64,000 nt of DNA from assembly GCF_024703995.1 (NCBI RefSeq), contig NZ_JAMXQV010000004.1, positions 310,001 to 374,000 on the forward strand, written 5' to 3'. Positions 16,769 through 24,077 of this stretch are shown here, in pieces (the first letter of the stretch is position 1; each line of letters begins with the position of its first letter). Source of the DNA: Amycolatopsis iheyensis. Lineage in GTDB: Bacteria; Actinomycetota; Actinomycetes; Mycobacteriales; Pseudonocardiaceae. The translations under genes and the position numbers were made by a program. The notes beneath the pieces are model-generated. The model searched no databases. It saw only the letters and a program-made list of their open reading frames with translations, and was not told the DNA's origin.

Positions 16769-17548
16769 TCATTCCGGCAGATCCCGGCTTTCAAGAACCA
16801 CCGTGTTGTAGTGGGCACCACCGACCACGGTGGTGCCCACCAAAGCTTCGAAGTGCCGGGAACGCCGTTGGCGATGGAGAAATTTCCGATCCCCCAGCTT
16901 CTCGGCCGCCGCGGCTGTCCCATGACCCCAACAGCCCGCCAAGATGACGATGTCCGAGTTGTCCGGCGCCAGCGGGTTCGCGGCCCGGATGATCAAGGCG
17001 AAATCGTTGGTGGGATCACCGTGTGCGTCGTACTGCGGCACCCACAGCCGACCGGACCGTCGATCACGCACCGCTGACTCGCCGGACTTCGGATCATCGG
17101 TGAATTCGTACGAGATCGTGTCGCCTAGCTTGTCCATCATGATGGAAGTCACAGAGTTGCCTTCCGGTCCGCAGATCAGGATCAAGTCTGACGTCAGATC
17201 CGCTGACCTCAGCTCCTTCGCTTCGACGATCTTTCCGGAGAAGCCGAGCTTCCTCTGCTGCTCCTCAATCGCCACGAGCGCAAGGATGTCGCCTTTGCCC
17301 ACCATGCCCGACTTTTCCCAGCTAAGCAGTGATGCGGAGTCCGGCGTGCCCAAGACGATGAGTGGCCGACGCCTTCCCATCGATTTCCAGAACTTGCGAG
17401 CGCGGAACGATCGCACACGCCCCCGCACCTGCGACGCGAACCACACCATCGCTCCACCTATGGCGGCAGCGATCAAGTTGATCAACACTTCTGGAGAAGC
17501 GTGGACGACCCAGCTGACCGGATCCCCGCCAGCAGCGAACGCGGGCAT
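16769..17548 (-). CDS. Membrane-anchored protein sharing the XRE protein's unknown domain
   Basis: A 259-residue protein. One transmembrane helix lies at about residues 20-40 (VLINLIAAAIGGAMVWFA), then a basic stretch and a cytoplasmic alpha/beta domain from 61 to the end. The domain matches, in order, the C-terminal domain of the XRE protein at 9394: LIVLGTPD, DLILICGPEGNSVT (NSVT at 131-134), NDFALIIRAANPL, GCWGHGT at 205-211 and GDRKF. The start at 17548 has GGTGGAGG upstream; a start at 17569 would add seven residues. Architecture (membrane helix plus presumed ligand or nucleotide domain) resembles effectors of signalling or defence systems, but that role is inference. It converges with the GT39 gene. 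Confidence 0.65.
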   Translation of the reverse strand: MPAFAAGGDPVSWVVHASPEVLINLIAAAIGGAMVWFASQVRGRVRSFRARKFWKSMGRRRPLIVLGTPDSASLLSWEKSGMVGKGDILALVAIEEQQRKLGFSGKIVEAKELRSADLTSDLILICGPEGNSVTSIMMDKLGDTISYEFTDDPKSGESAVRDRRSGRLWVPQYDAHGDPTNDFALIIRAANPLAPDNSDIVILAGCWGHGTAAAAEKLGDRKFLHRQRRSRHFEALVGTTVVGGAHYNTVVLESRDLPE

Positions 17549-17617
17549 GTCGCCTCCACCATCCCTCATCCAAGGCCGAGATCGTGCTGACGGAAGTCGC
17601 TGGGGGCGGGAAGCCTG

Positions 17618-18043
17618 TTACTCCATCGGCTTCAGGTGGTGCCTGACGTCGCCGACGAGATCCACCGTCACCCGCCGCTCGGTGAAGCCCCATTCGCCCG
17701 AGCGGCGGGTGAAGCCGTCTTCGTAGCGGCCCGCCGCGATCGTCTGCAGCGGCAGGCCCGGAACCGCCTGGAGCACGGTGAAGTACGCCCGGGCACTCGC
17801 GGTGTCCCCCGAGACTTCGAGCACGACGTTCGTCGTCACGTGCTTGGTGCGCGGGGTGCCGTCCTCGTACACGATCACCGTGTCCCGCAGCATCCGCTCG
17901 ACCGCCGCCGCGCCGCGTGCCACGCCGCCGCTGCCGGCGAACGCGCCCCCGGCGAACAGCTCGCCGACGCCCGTGAAGTCCCCCGCGTCGACCAAAGCCG
18001 CGTACGTGTAGATCAGGTTTTCCAGCGCCCGGTAGTCGTCCAC
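17618..18043 (-). CDS. SnoaL-like (NTF2 fold) protein
   Basis: A 141-residue NTF2-fold protein. The first helix RALENLIYTYAALVDAGDF, then VGELFAGGAF and a long beta sheet (KHVTTNVVLEVSGDTASARA, WGFTERRVTVDLVGD) are the usual pattern of SnoaL-like polyketide cyclase or dehydratase relatives, which are often annotated without known substrate. A GTG at 18043 is the best start; no strong ribosome-binding site is visible and it may be leaderless. It is divergent from the PP2C gene 87 bases away. No biosynthetic cluster surrounds it, so the role is unknown. Confidence 0.75.
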   Translation of the reverse strand: MDDYRALENLIYTYAALVDAGDFTGVGELFAGGAFAGSGGVARGAAAVERMLRDTVIVYEDGTPRTKHVTTNVVLEVSGDTASARAYFTVLQAVPGLPLQTIAAGRYEDGFTRRSGEWGFTERRVTVDLVGDVRHHLKPME

Positions 18044-18130
18044 GGCGGGGATGCTACGGCACAGGAAAGTCTCAGACGGCCCACAGGTTCGGCGCGGATC
18101 ATGGAGGTCAGAGGGGATGAGGAGGCCGCG

Positions 18131-18841
18131 ATGAGCACCACACGACCGGGTTACCCGCGCTGGCACACCGCGAGCGCCCAGGGGCCGCGCTCGCTCAACG
18201 CCGACGCCGTGGGCGCGTACGCCGCCGCCGGTGGGCCGGGCATCGTGTTCGCCCTCGCGGACGGTGTCGGGGACGATCCCGCGGCCGCCCGCTCGGCGCG
18301 CACCGCCGCCGCGGCCGCCGCGCGCACCGCCGTCCACAAAGGACCGGTCGAGGCCGTGCTGGCCGCGCAGCGGGCGGTGCGCGAGCAGACCTCCGGCGAC
18401 GCGGTGCTCGTCGTCGCGATGCCGGCCGAACACGGTGGCTACCGCATCGCCTGGGTCGGTGACGCCCGCGCGTACGCCTGGGACGGCACGACGCTGCGCC
18501 GCCTGACCACCGACCACACGCTGGCCGAGTACTTCCGCGCCCGCCACCAGCCGGTCACCCCCCGGATGGAGCACGTGGTGACGACCAGCGTCCGCACGAC
18601 GAAGCCGGCGGAGATCGGCACGGTGGAGACGTCGAGCGCGGGCCTGCTCCTGACCAGCGACGGCGTCCACAAGCCGCTCACCGGCAGCGGCATCCGCGCG
18701 GTGCTCGCGCAGCCGGGCCAGGGCGCGGCGGAGCTGGTGGAAGCGGCGCTGGCCCGCGGCGGCTCGGACAACGCGACGGCCCTCTACGTCGAACCCCTGG
18801 AGGCCGTCAGCACGACGGTGCGATTTCCCACCGCCGCCTAA
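18131..18841 (+). CDS. PP2C-family protein serine/threonine phosphatase
   Basis: A 236-residue phosphatase of the PPM/PP2C family. The metal-coordinating motifs are present: GPRSLNADA near residue 18, ALADGVGDD near 41, WVGDARAYAWDG near 113, LLTSDGV near 175 and SDNATALYV near 215. There are no sensor or membrane domains, so it is a minimal soluble phosphatase acting on Ser/Thr-phosphorylated proteins (family knowledge). GAGG lies just upstream of the ATG. The last four bases overlap the end of the convergent DUF2127 gene. Confidence 0.85.
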   Translation: MSTTRPGYPRWHTASAQGPRSLNADAVGAYAAAGGPGIVFALADGVGDDPAAARSARTAAAAAARTAVHKGPVEAVLAAQRAVREQTSGDAVLVVAMPAEHGGYRIAWVGDARAYAWDGTTLRRLTTDHTLAEYFRARHQPVTPRMEHVVTTSVRTTKPAEIGTVETSSAGLLLTSDGVHKPLTGSGIRAVLAQPGQGAAELVEAALARGGSDNATALYVEPLEAVSTTVRFPTAA

Positions 18842-19317
18842 CGCTCCCGCCTGAGCTGCCGGTACTCGCGCAGCACCAGCACGATGATCACGACGTCGAG
18901 CGCGGCGAAGAACGGCAGCGCGATCGAGTGCGTGTGCACCGCCCGGAAGATCTCGTAAGCGACGAACGCGGCGAGGACCAGCGCCGCGACCGGGTACGCG
19001 CGGACGATCTTGCGGGCCAGCGCCCAGACGAGGGCGAGCTTGATCAGCCCGTGCGCGAGCAGGTAGACGACGGCGAAGGTCTTCGTGTCGCCGTGCAGGA
19101 AGTTCTCGGTCGCCGATTCGAGGTGCCGCGCCAGCGTGCCCGACGGGTCGCCCAGCAGGTCACGGGTGATCACCGCGTGGGTGAACCCGCTGACGGTCGA
19201 TGCCGGGATGAACGCGAGGATCAGCGCCCCGACGACCTGCAGCCCGCCGTCGAGCCCTTTGAGTGCGATCGCGACGCGGAAGAACTTCTCGGTCGCGCTC
19301 GTCTTCGCCTCAGCCAT
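18838..19317 (-). CDS. DUF2127 membrane protein
   Basis: A 159-residue protein with four hydrophobic segments (about 15-40, 83-102, 106-122 and 132-150). The family pattern is visible: FRVAIALKGLDGGLQVVGAL at the N-terminus, the LARHL and LAHGLIKLALVWAL region in the middle, and a basic tail EYRQLRRER. This is a DUF2127-type integral membrane protein of unknown function. It is convergent with, and overlaps, the PP2C gene by four bases. Confidence 0.8.
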   Translation of the reverse strand: MAEAKTSATEKFFRVAIALKGLDGGLQVVGALILAFIPASTVSGFTHAVITRDLLGDPSGTLARHLESATENFLHGDTKTFAVVYLLAHGLIKLALVWALARKIVRAYPVAALVLAAFVAYEIFRAVHTHSIALPFFAALDVVIIVLVLREYRQLRRER

Positions 19318-19343
19318 GCCCCCAGCTCAGCACGAACGCCAGG

Positions 19344-19760
19344 TCAGCGCACCTGGAGACACCGTTCGCACCGTTCGTGCCGAGCTGTCCGACCTGAGGG
19401 GTCGGTGCCGTAGAAGGGGAAGCACGCCGCGCCGCAGACGGCGAGGAAGATCGGCCCGCACCGGAGGGGGTGCGGGCCGACCTGGTGGGCGACGGCCAGT
19501 GCGCGCCGCCGTGCGCCCGCTTCGGGGAGCCAGCCGTGGTCCGGGATGGTGGCTCGGACCTGGATGTCGAGCTCGTCGGCGCGGGTGACGAGGTCCGCGC
19601 CCAGGTCGGCGAGCCGTTCCCCCAGGTCACGCAGGATGTCGGGCCGGGGCGCCTCGTCGCCGACCGTGCGGGCGAGCCACGCCAGGTCGACCGCCAGCGA
19701 GCCGTGGAGGTCGCGGATGCGGTCGAGCAGCCGCTGGTCCCGGGCGGCGTCGGTCAGCAC
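19344..19760 (-). CDS. Conserved hypothetical protein with C-terminal cysteines
   Basis: A 138-residue protein read from a GTG that overlaps the end of the upstream gene (19754-19957) by seven bases, so the two are coupled. Most of it is helical (RIRDLHGSLAVDLAWLART, ILRDLGERLADLGADLVTRA). The last 40 residues hold four cysteines (RCGPIFLAVCGAACFP, CERC) that could bind a metal. I do not recognise a characterised family. It stands opposite the XRE/DUF397 gene pair, as small paired proteins often do in this order (from memory, not checked). Confidence 0.6.
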   Translation of the reverse strand: MLTDAARDQRLLDRIRDLHGSLAVDLAWLARTVGDEAPRPDILRDLGERLADLGADLVTRADELDIQVRATIPDHGWLPEAGARRRALAVAHQVGPHPLRCGPIFLAVCGAACFPFYGTDPSGRTARHERCERCLQVR

Positions 19761-19957
19761 CGCGCCAGCCACGCTGCCTGGCAGCCGGCGCAGGTCGGGT
19801 CGAACCAGTTCCCGCCGAGCTGCGGGACGTCGCACACCGCGACGGTCACCTCTTCCCCGCACAAGGTCTCGAACCGTTCTTCCGGACGCGGCGGGAACGG
19901 CCCGTCGAGCGCGTGCCGCTTTCCCTCCGCCTGCTGCCACCTCAACATGGTGACCAT
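19754..19957 (-). CDS. Small Cys-containing (zinc-finger-like) protein
   Basis: A 67-residue protein with an N-terminal LRWQQAEGKRHAL segment, a TLCGEEV motif and a C-terminal DPTCAGCQAAW pair of cysteines. The C...C...CXXC pattern suggests a small metal-binding protein. Start alternatives are 19957 and 19948; neither has a clear ribosome-binding site. It is divergent from the XRE regulator (20027) and coupled to the gene at 19344. Function unknown. Confidence 0.6.
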   Translation of the reverse strand: MVTMLRWQQAEGKRHALDGPFPPRPEERFETLCGEEVTVAVCDVPQLGGNWFDPTCAGCQAAWLARC

Positions 19958-20026
19958 TCAATCTGTCCGACCCGGTTGACACCAACACGTCGAGAGGGTG
20001 ATGGACGCGCTTCGTACTATCGGCCC

Positions 20027-20839
20027 ATGAAAGCGACTTCTTCCACGCCACGTGCTCGCGCGTTGGCGGCAGGGCTGCGCGAAGTACGCGAAGCGCACGG
20101 AGTGGGGTTGCGCCAGCTGGCGCGCATCCTCGGCTTCGCGCCGCAGGTGCTGTCGTTGTGGGAGAAGGGGTTGAGGCTGCCGACGGTCGCGGACGTGGCG
20201 CTCATCCTCGGTTTTTTCGAAGTGCGCGGCGAAAAGCAGAAATACCTGCTAGAATTGGCAGGGTCGGCACGCGAACCCGACTGGGTGACCGCAAATCTGC
20301 CCAGTCTCAGCCATTGCGAACAGGGTGCGACAAGGCTGACGAATTGGGAGATCGGAATCGTTCCCGGACTCCTGCAGACCGCCGACTACGCGCGGGCGAT
20401 ATTCGAAAGTTCGAACCTTTCCGTCAACCAGGTGGATGCGCGGGTCGTGGCGCGGATGGATCGGCAGAAAATGCTCACCGCCCCCGATCCGGTCACACTG
20501 CACGCGATACTCGACGAGCGAGTCCTCGCGAGCACGGTCGGCAACGAAGACATCATGTCCGATCAGATGGACCGCTTGCTGGAAACCTCCCGGCTGCCCC
20601 ACGTCTCGGTGCGGGTTCTCCCCGCCACCGCCGGTTTCCACCCCGGCCGGGTGGGTTCGTTCATGCTCATGGAATACGCGGCCGGGCCGCCGATCGTGCT
20701 GCTCGAACACCACCGGTGCAGTGTGTTCCTCTCCGCGGCCGACAAGGTCACTTCATTCCGCAAACTTGCTAAGGTGGTCACCGAGGCGGCGATGAGCGAA
20801 GACCACTCACGCGAGCGAATCGCGGAGGCCGCGCGCTAG
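20027..20839 (+). CDS. XRE-family regulator with DUF5753 sensor domain
   Basis: A 270-residue regulator. Residues 10-65 are an XRE helix-turn-helix (GLRQLARILGFAPQVLSLWE). Residues about 85-262 are a DUF5753 domain, recognised by the segment IVPGLLQTADYARAIFE, then the MDRQKMLTAPDP and YAAGPPIVLLEHHRC motifs. Such proteins are abundant in Streptomyces and Amycolatopsis, and are usually paired with a DUF397 gene, forming toxin-antitoxin-like or developmental regulators (family knowledge). The DUF397 gene follows eight bases after its stop. Base composition is less G/C-rich than the flanking genes by eye. Confidence 0.87.
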   Translation: MKATSSTPRARALAAGLREVREAHGVGLRQLARILGFAPQVLSLWEKGLRLPTVADVALILGFFEVRGEKQKYLLELAGSAREPDWVTANLPSLSHCEQGATRLTNWEIGIVPGLLQTADYARAIFESSNLSVNQVDARVVARMDRQKMLTAPDPVTLHAILDERVLASTVGNEDIMSDQMDRLLETSRLPHVSVRVLPATAGFHPGRVGSFMLMEYAAGPPIVLLEHHRCSVFLSAADKVTSFRKLAKVVTEAAMSEDHSRERIAEAAR

Positions 20840-20847
20840 GAGGAGCG

Positions 20848-21015
20848 ATGGGCACCGCCGGTTGGCGCAAATCCACCCACAGTGGCGACGACACCAACTG
20901 TGTGGAGGTGGCGATCGAGCGGACCGTCGGCGTCCGCGACAGCAAGGCGCCGACCTCCGGTCAGCTCACCCTCTCGCGTCAGGCCTGGTCAGCCGCCCTT
21001 CGCCGGCTCCGCTGA
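20848..21015 (+). CDS. DUF397 small protein
   Basis: A 55-residue protein that is easy to miss. It begins GWRKSTHSGDDTNCVEVAI, the DUF397 signature, and continues VGVRDSKAP before ending in LRRLR. The ribosome-binding site AGGAGG overlaps the end of the XRE stop region, so the two genes are clearly one unit. Its last 27 bases overlap, tail to tail, the end of the TetR gene on the other strand. DUF397 proteins act with XRE partners in actinomycete development and stress (family knowledge); the target here is unknown. Confidence 0.85.
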   Translation: MGTAGWRKSTHSGDDTNCVEVAIERTVGVRDSKAPTSGQLTLSRQAWSAALRRLR

Positions 21016-21564
21016 AGTTTCCGCCCGCACCACATCCTCGGCGAAGGCGATCGCCGCCTTGGCCGCGTCGTCGCCGAAGAGCGGGCCGTTCGCGTACAGG
21101 CCGTCGATGATCGTCATGAGGCGGTCTGCCAGCCGCTCGGGGTCGTGCGCCGACGTCTCCGCCGCCAGCTCCCCCAGCTTCGCCCGAGCACGCACCAGAT
21201 GCGCCACCGCCACCCGGTGCGCCGGGTGCCGCCGGTCCGGGAACTCCGCCAGCGTCGCCCGCAGCGCGCACCCGCGTGAGCCGGGCTCCGTCGCGCGCAC
21301 CCCGGCCGCGCGCACCAGCTCCACCAGCCGCTGCTCCGGCGTAGCCGCCCGGACGCCGGTCACCAGGCGGTCCCAGTCGGCGACGCGCCGGCCCAGGTAC
21401 GCCACGACCAGGTCGTCCTTGCCGGCGAAGTGCGTGTAGAGCAGGCTTTTGCCGCAGTCGCACTCGTCGATGATGCGTTGCAGCCCGACGGCGTGCACGC
21501 CGTGCCGGTCGAACAGCCGGGAAGCGGTTCCGAGGATGCGCTCACGGGCGTCCGGCGTCGGCAT
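20989..21564 (-). CDS. TetR-family regulator
   Basis: A 191-residue TetR protein starting MPTPDARERILGTASRLFDR, with the recognition region VGLQRIIDECDCGKSLLYTH and the helical half ending AFAEDVVRAE. The ATG at 21564 was preferred over an upstream in-frame start because the longer form would run through a terminator hairpin (21574-21610). Its 3' end overlaps the DUF397 gene on the other strand by 27 bases. It lies downstream of, and in the same direction as, the GH92 gene, but the terminator separates them. The target is unknown. Confidence 0.83.
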   Translation of the reverse strand: MPTPDARERILGTASRLFDRHGVHAVGLQRIIDECDCGKSLLYTHFAGKDDLVVAYLGRRVADWDRLVTGVRAATPEQRLVELVRAAGVRATEPGSRGCALRATLAEFPDRRHPAHRVAVAHLVRARAKLGELAAETSAHDPERLADRLMTIIDGLYANGPLFGDDAAKAAIAFAEDVVRAETSAEPAKGG

Positions 21565-21573
21565 GCGGGGGAT

Positions 21574-21610
21574 CGTAACGGCCTCCCCGGGCGCCGGGGA
21601 GGCCGTTACG
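21574..21610. terminator. Strong hairpin after the GH92 gene
   Basis: Perfect 17-base arms (CGTAACGGCCTCCCCGG and its complement) close on a three-base loop, four bases beyond the GH92 stop. No T-run follows, as is common for actinobacterial terminators. Confidence 0.75.
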
Positions 21611-21613
21611 CGA

Positions 21614-23938
21614 TCACATCGCCGGCGGCGCCGACTTCGTGCCCCAGTCCGTCGGGGTGTCACTCAGGCGGAACTCGATCTTGCCCGCGCGGAGCAGGTC
21701 CGCGTGCGAGATCCAGCTGCGGTCGTAGCCGCGGTGTCCGATCCGGACGTCCTTTGTGTACTGCAGCTTGGCCGCGCTCGCGCCGGGCGCCTCGATCTCG
21801 ATCTTGCGGCCGCCGGCCGGGCGGATCTCGACCCTCTCGAACATCGGCGTGCTGAGCAGGTACGTCCCGGAGCCGGGCTGAGCCTCGAAGACACCGGTCA
21901 TGCCGAAGATGAGCCACGACGAGATGGTGCCGAGGTCGTCGTTGCCCGGCATGCCGTAGGGCGTGTCGGTGAACAGCGTCCGCGCGGCGCGCATGACCGC
22001 CGACGTCTTCCACGGCGCCCCGGTCCAGCTGTACATCCAGGGCGCGTGCAGGTCGGGCTCGTTGTTCGGGTTGAAGGCGAAGTTGTTGTGGTAGTCGTAG
22101 GCGCCGTGGACCCACGAGTCCTTGGCGGCCTTCGCCGGGTCGGTGAGCAGCAACGGCATGTCGAAGAAGGTGTCGAGCCGCTGCTCCGCCTCCGCCGGAC
22201 CGCCCATCAGGCCGAACAGCTTCGCGGTGTCCTGCTGGGCGAGCCACTGGTACTGCCACGGCGTGCCCTCGTGAAAACCGGTGGACTGGGCGGGGTCGGG
22301 GTCGCCGACGCCGGTGCCGTCCGCGGCCTTCGTGCGCGGGAAGCCGGTGAAGCCGTGGGATTCGACGCCGGTGTCCCACAGTTTCGCGAAGTTGCCGCAG
22401 CGGGCCTCGAGCGTCTTGGCCTTGTCGCGGTACCCGAGCCCCTGCGCCATGGTGGACAGCGCGCAGTCGGCGAGGGCGTACTCGAGGGTCGCCGAGCCGG
22501 CCTGGCGGGTGTCGCCGTAGGTGTAGCCCGGGAGGTCCTGGTAGCCGATCCAGCCGTTCTTCACGTAGGTCGGGTTGCCGTCGCGGCCGCGGAAGATCGA
22601 CTGGTCCGCGGGCACTTCGTTGGCGTTGCGCCACAGCGCGTCGAAGAGCTGACGCGCGGTGCGGTCGTCGAGGATGCCGCGGCGGTAGTTGTCGACCACC
22701 CACGGCGTGACGGGGTCACCGCTCATGACGTTCGTCTCGCCGCCGGCGAGCGCCCAGCGCGGGACCCAGCCGCCGTCCTGGTAGACCTTGAGGATCGACT
22801 TGGTCATGTCCGCGGCCTTGTCCGGGTGCAGGAGCGCGACCAACTGGTTCTGCGAGCGGTAGGTGTCCCACAGCGAGAACATCTGGTAGTAGGTGTCCCG
22901 GCTGCGGTGGACGGCGTCGTCGAAGCCGCGGTAAGAACCGTCCACATCGGACCCGACGGACGGGTGCAGCAGCGAACGGTAGAGCGCGCTGTAGTAGGTC
23001 CGCTGATCGGCGGTCGTCCCACCGGCGACGCGCATGCGGTTCAGCTCGTCGGCCCAGGTGTCGTGGGCCTGGTTCCGGGCCCTGTCGAACGAGCGGGGCT
23101 GCTCGGCCGCGCGGTTCAGCCGGGCGCCGTCGACGGAGGTGTAGGACAGCCCGACGGAGGCGCCGACCTGGCTCTTGTCGCTGCCGAAGGTGAGCCAGGC
23201 GCCGGTGCGCTGGGAGCCGAGCTTCGCGTCACGCTGGTTCGGCGTGAGCTTGTTGTCGGTCCAGGTGCCGAAGCTCGTGAACTTGCGGTCGAACTTGGCG
23301 CTGAAGAAGACCTTGTAGCGCTCTTTCTGCGTCTCCCAGCAGAAGTTCCCGCCCTGCAGCCACCCTTCGACGGTGTCATCCCCGACGACGTGGACGTCGC
23401 CGGCGTAGGTGTAGCCGTTGCTCTCGCCGACCTCGATGAGGACGTTTTCGCTGGTCGCCGTGTCGGGGAAGGTGTAGCGGTGCTGGCCGGTGCGCTGGGT
23501 GGCGGCGAGCTCGGCTTGGATGCCGTTGTCGAGCTTGACTCCGTAGTACCCGGGGCTGCGGGTCTCGTCGGCGTGGCTGAACTTGGCGCCGTACTGCGCG
23601 GGATCACTGCTGGTGACGGCGCCGGTGGTGGGCATGAGCCTGACGTTGCCCATGGTTTGACAGCCGACGCCGGAGAGGTGGGTGTGGCTGAAGCCGAGGG
23701 TGGTGTCCTGCGCGTAGTCGTAGGACGCGTACTTCTTGAGCTGGGTGTCCGGGCTGAGCTGGACCATCCCGAAGGGCGTGGTGGCACCGGGGAAGGTGGT
23801 GCCGTCGCCGTTGTTCCCGATCGAGGTGTCGACGAGGGCGGTCGGATCTTGGGCGAATCTGACCTGCGCCTGGGCTGGGGTCGCGAGGGCCATCGTGGTG
23901 GCGCCGGCGAGCAGGGCGGCAAGGACGCGCGTTCTCAT
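21614..23938 (-). CDS. Secreted GH92 alpha-mannosidase
   Basis: A 774-residue secreted glycoside hydrolase. A Sec signal peptide covers about residues 1-25 (VLAALLAGATTMALATPAQA). The mature protein begins with the GH92 hallmark region SIGNNGDGTTFPGATTPFGM and SPDTQ, followed by HTHLSGVGC. It continues through the (alpha/alpha)6 barrel with DTYRSQNQL, EYALADCAL and GNDDLGTISSW, the last containing the catalytic-domain acidic motif. GH92 enzymes are calcium-dependent exo-alpha-mannosidases acting on mannans and N-glycans (family knowledge). GAAGGAGACGC fixes the start. A perfect LacI-type operator overlaps the leader, so expression is probably sugar-induced. It fits with the GH99 enzyme at 32419 in mannoside use. 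Confidence 0.92.
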   Translation of the reverse strand: MRTRVLAALLAGATTMALATPAQAQVRFAQDPTALVDTSIGNNGDGTTFPGATTPFGMVQLSPDTQLKKYASYDYAQDTTLGFSHTHLSGVGCQTMGNVRLMPTTGAVTSSDPAQYGAKFSHADETRSPGYYGVKLDNGIQAELAATQRTGQHRYTFPDTATSENVLIEVGESNGYTYAGDVHVVGDDTVEGWLQGGNFCWETQKERYKVFFSAKFDRKFTSFGTWTDNKLTPNQRDAKLGSQRTGAWLTFGSDKSQVGASVGLSYTSVDGARLNRAAEQPRSFDRARNQAHDTWADELNRMRVAGGTTADQRTYYSALYRSLLHPSVGSDVDGSYRGFDDAVHRSRDTYYQMFSLWDTYRSQNQLVALLHPDKAADMTKSILKVYQDGGWVPRWALAGGETNVMSGDPVTPWVVDNYRRGILDDRTARQLFDALWRNANEVPADQSIFRGRDGNPTYVKNGWIGYQDLPGYTYGDTRQAGSATLEYALADCALSTMAQGLGYRDKAKTLEARCGNFAKLWDTGVESHGFTGFPRTKAADGTGVGDPDPAQSTGFHEGTPWQYQWLAQQDTAKLFGLMGGPAEAEQRLDTFFDMPLLLTDPAKAAKDSWVHGAYDYHNNFAFNPNNEPDLHAPWMYSWTGAPWKTSAVMRAARTLFTDTPYGMPGNDDLGTISSWLIFGMTGVFEAQPGSGTYLLSTPMFERVEIRPAGGRKIEIEAPGASAAKLQYTKDVRIGHRGYDRSWISHADLLRAGKIEFRLSDTPTDWGTKSAPPAM

Positions 23939-23950
23939 GCGTCTCCTTCT

Positions 23951-23964
23951 GACAACGTTGTCAC
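23951..23964. promoter_or_regulatory. LacI-type operator of the GH92 gene
   Basis: TGACAACGTTGTCA is a perfect 14-bp palindrome with the central CG typical of LacI-family operators. It lies 12 bases upstream of the GH92 start, partly over its ribosome-binding region. No LacI gene is in the window. Confidence 0.7.
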
Positions 23965-24018
23965 ATACACGGTGGGATCTTTTCCGTTGTCCGGTGGACA
24001 AATCAACCCCCCGGCCCA

Positions 24019-24077
24019 AAGCGCCCCAATGTGGCCTTGGTTGCGTCTGACGCACCGAAGGCCACATTGGGGCGCTT
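24019..24077. repeat. Palindromic element, copy 2 of 3
   Basis: Perfect 20-base arms (24019-24038 and 24058-24077) surround a loop holding TGCGTCTGACGCA. The right arm ends on the first base of the amidohydrolase stop codon. Same family as 3302-3392 and 49512-49598. Confidence 0.85.
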
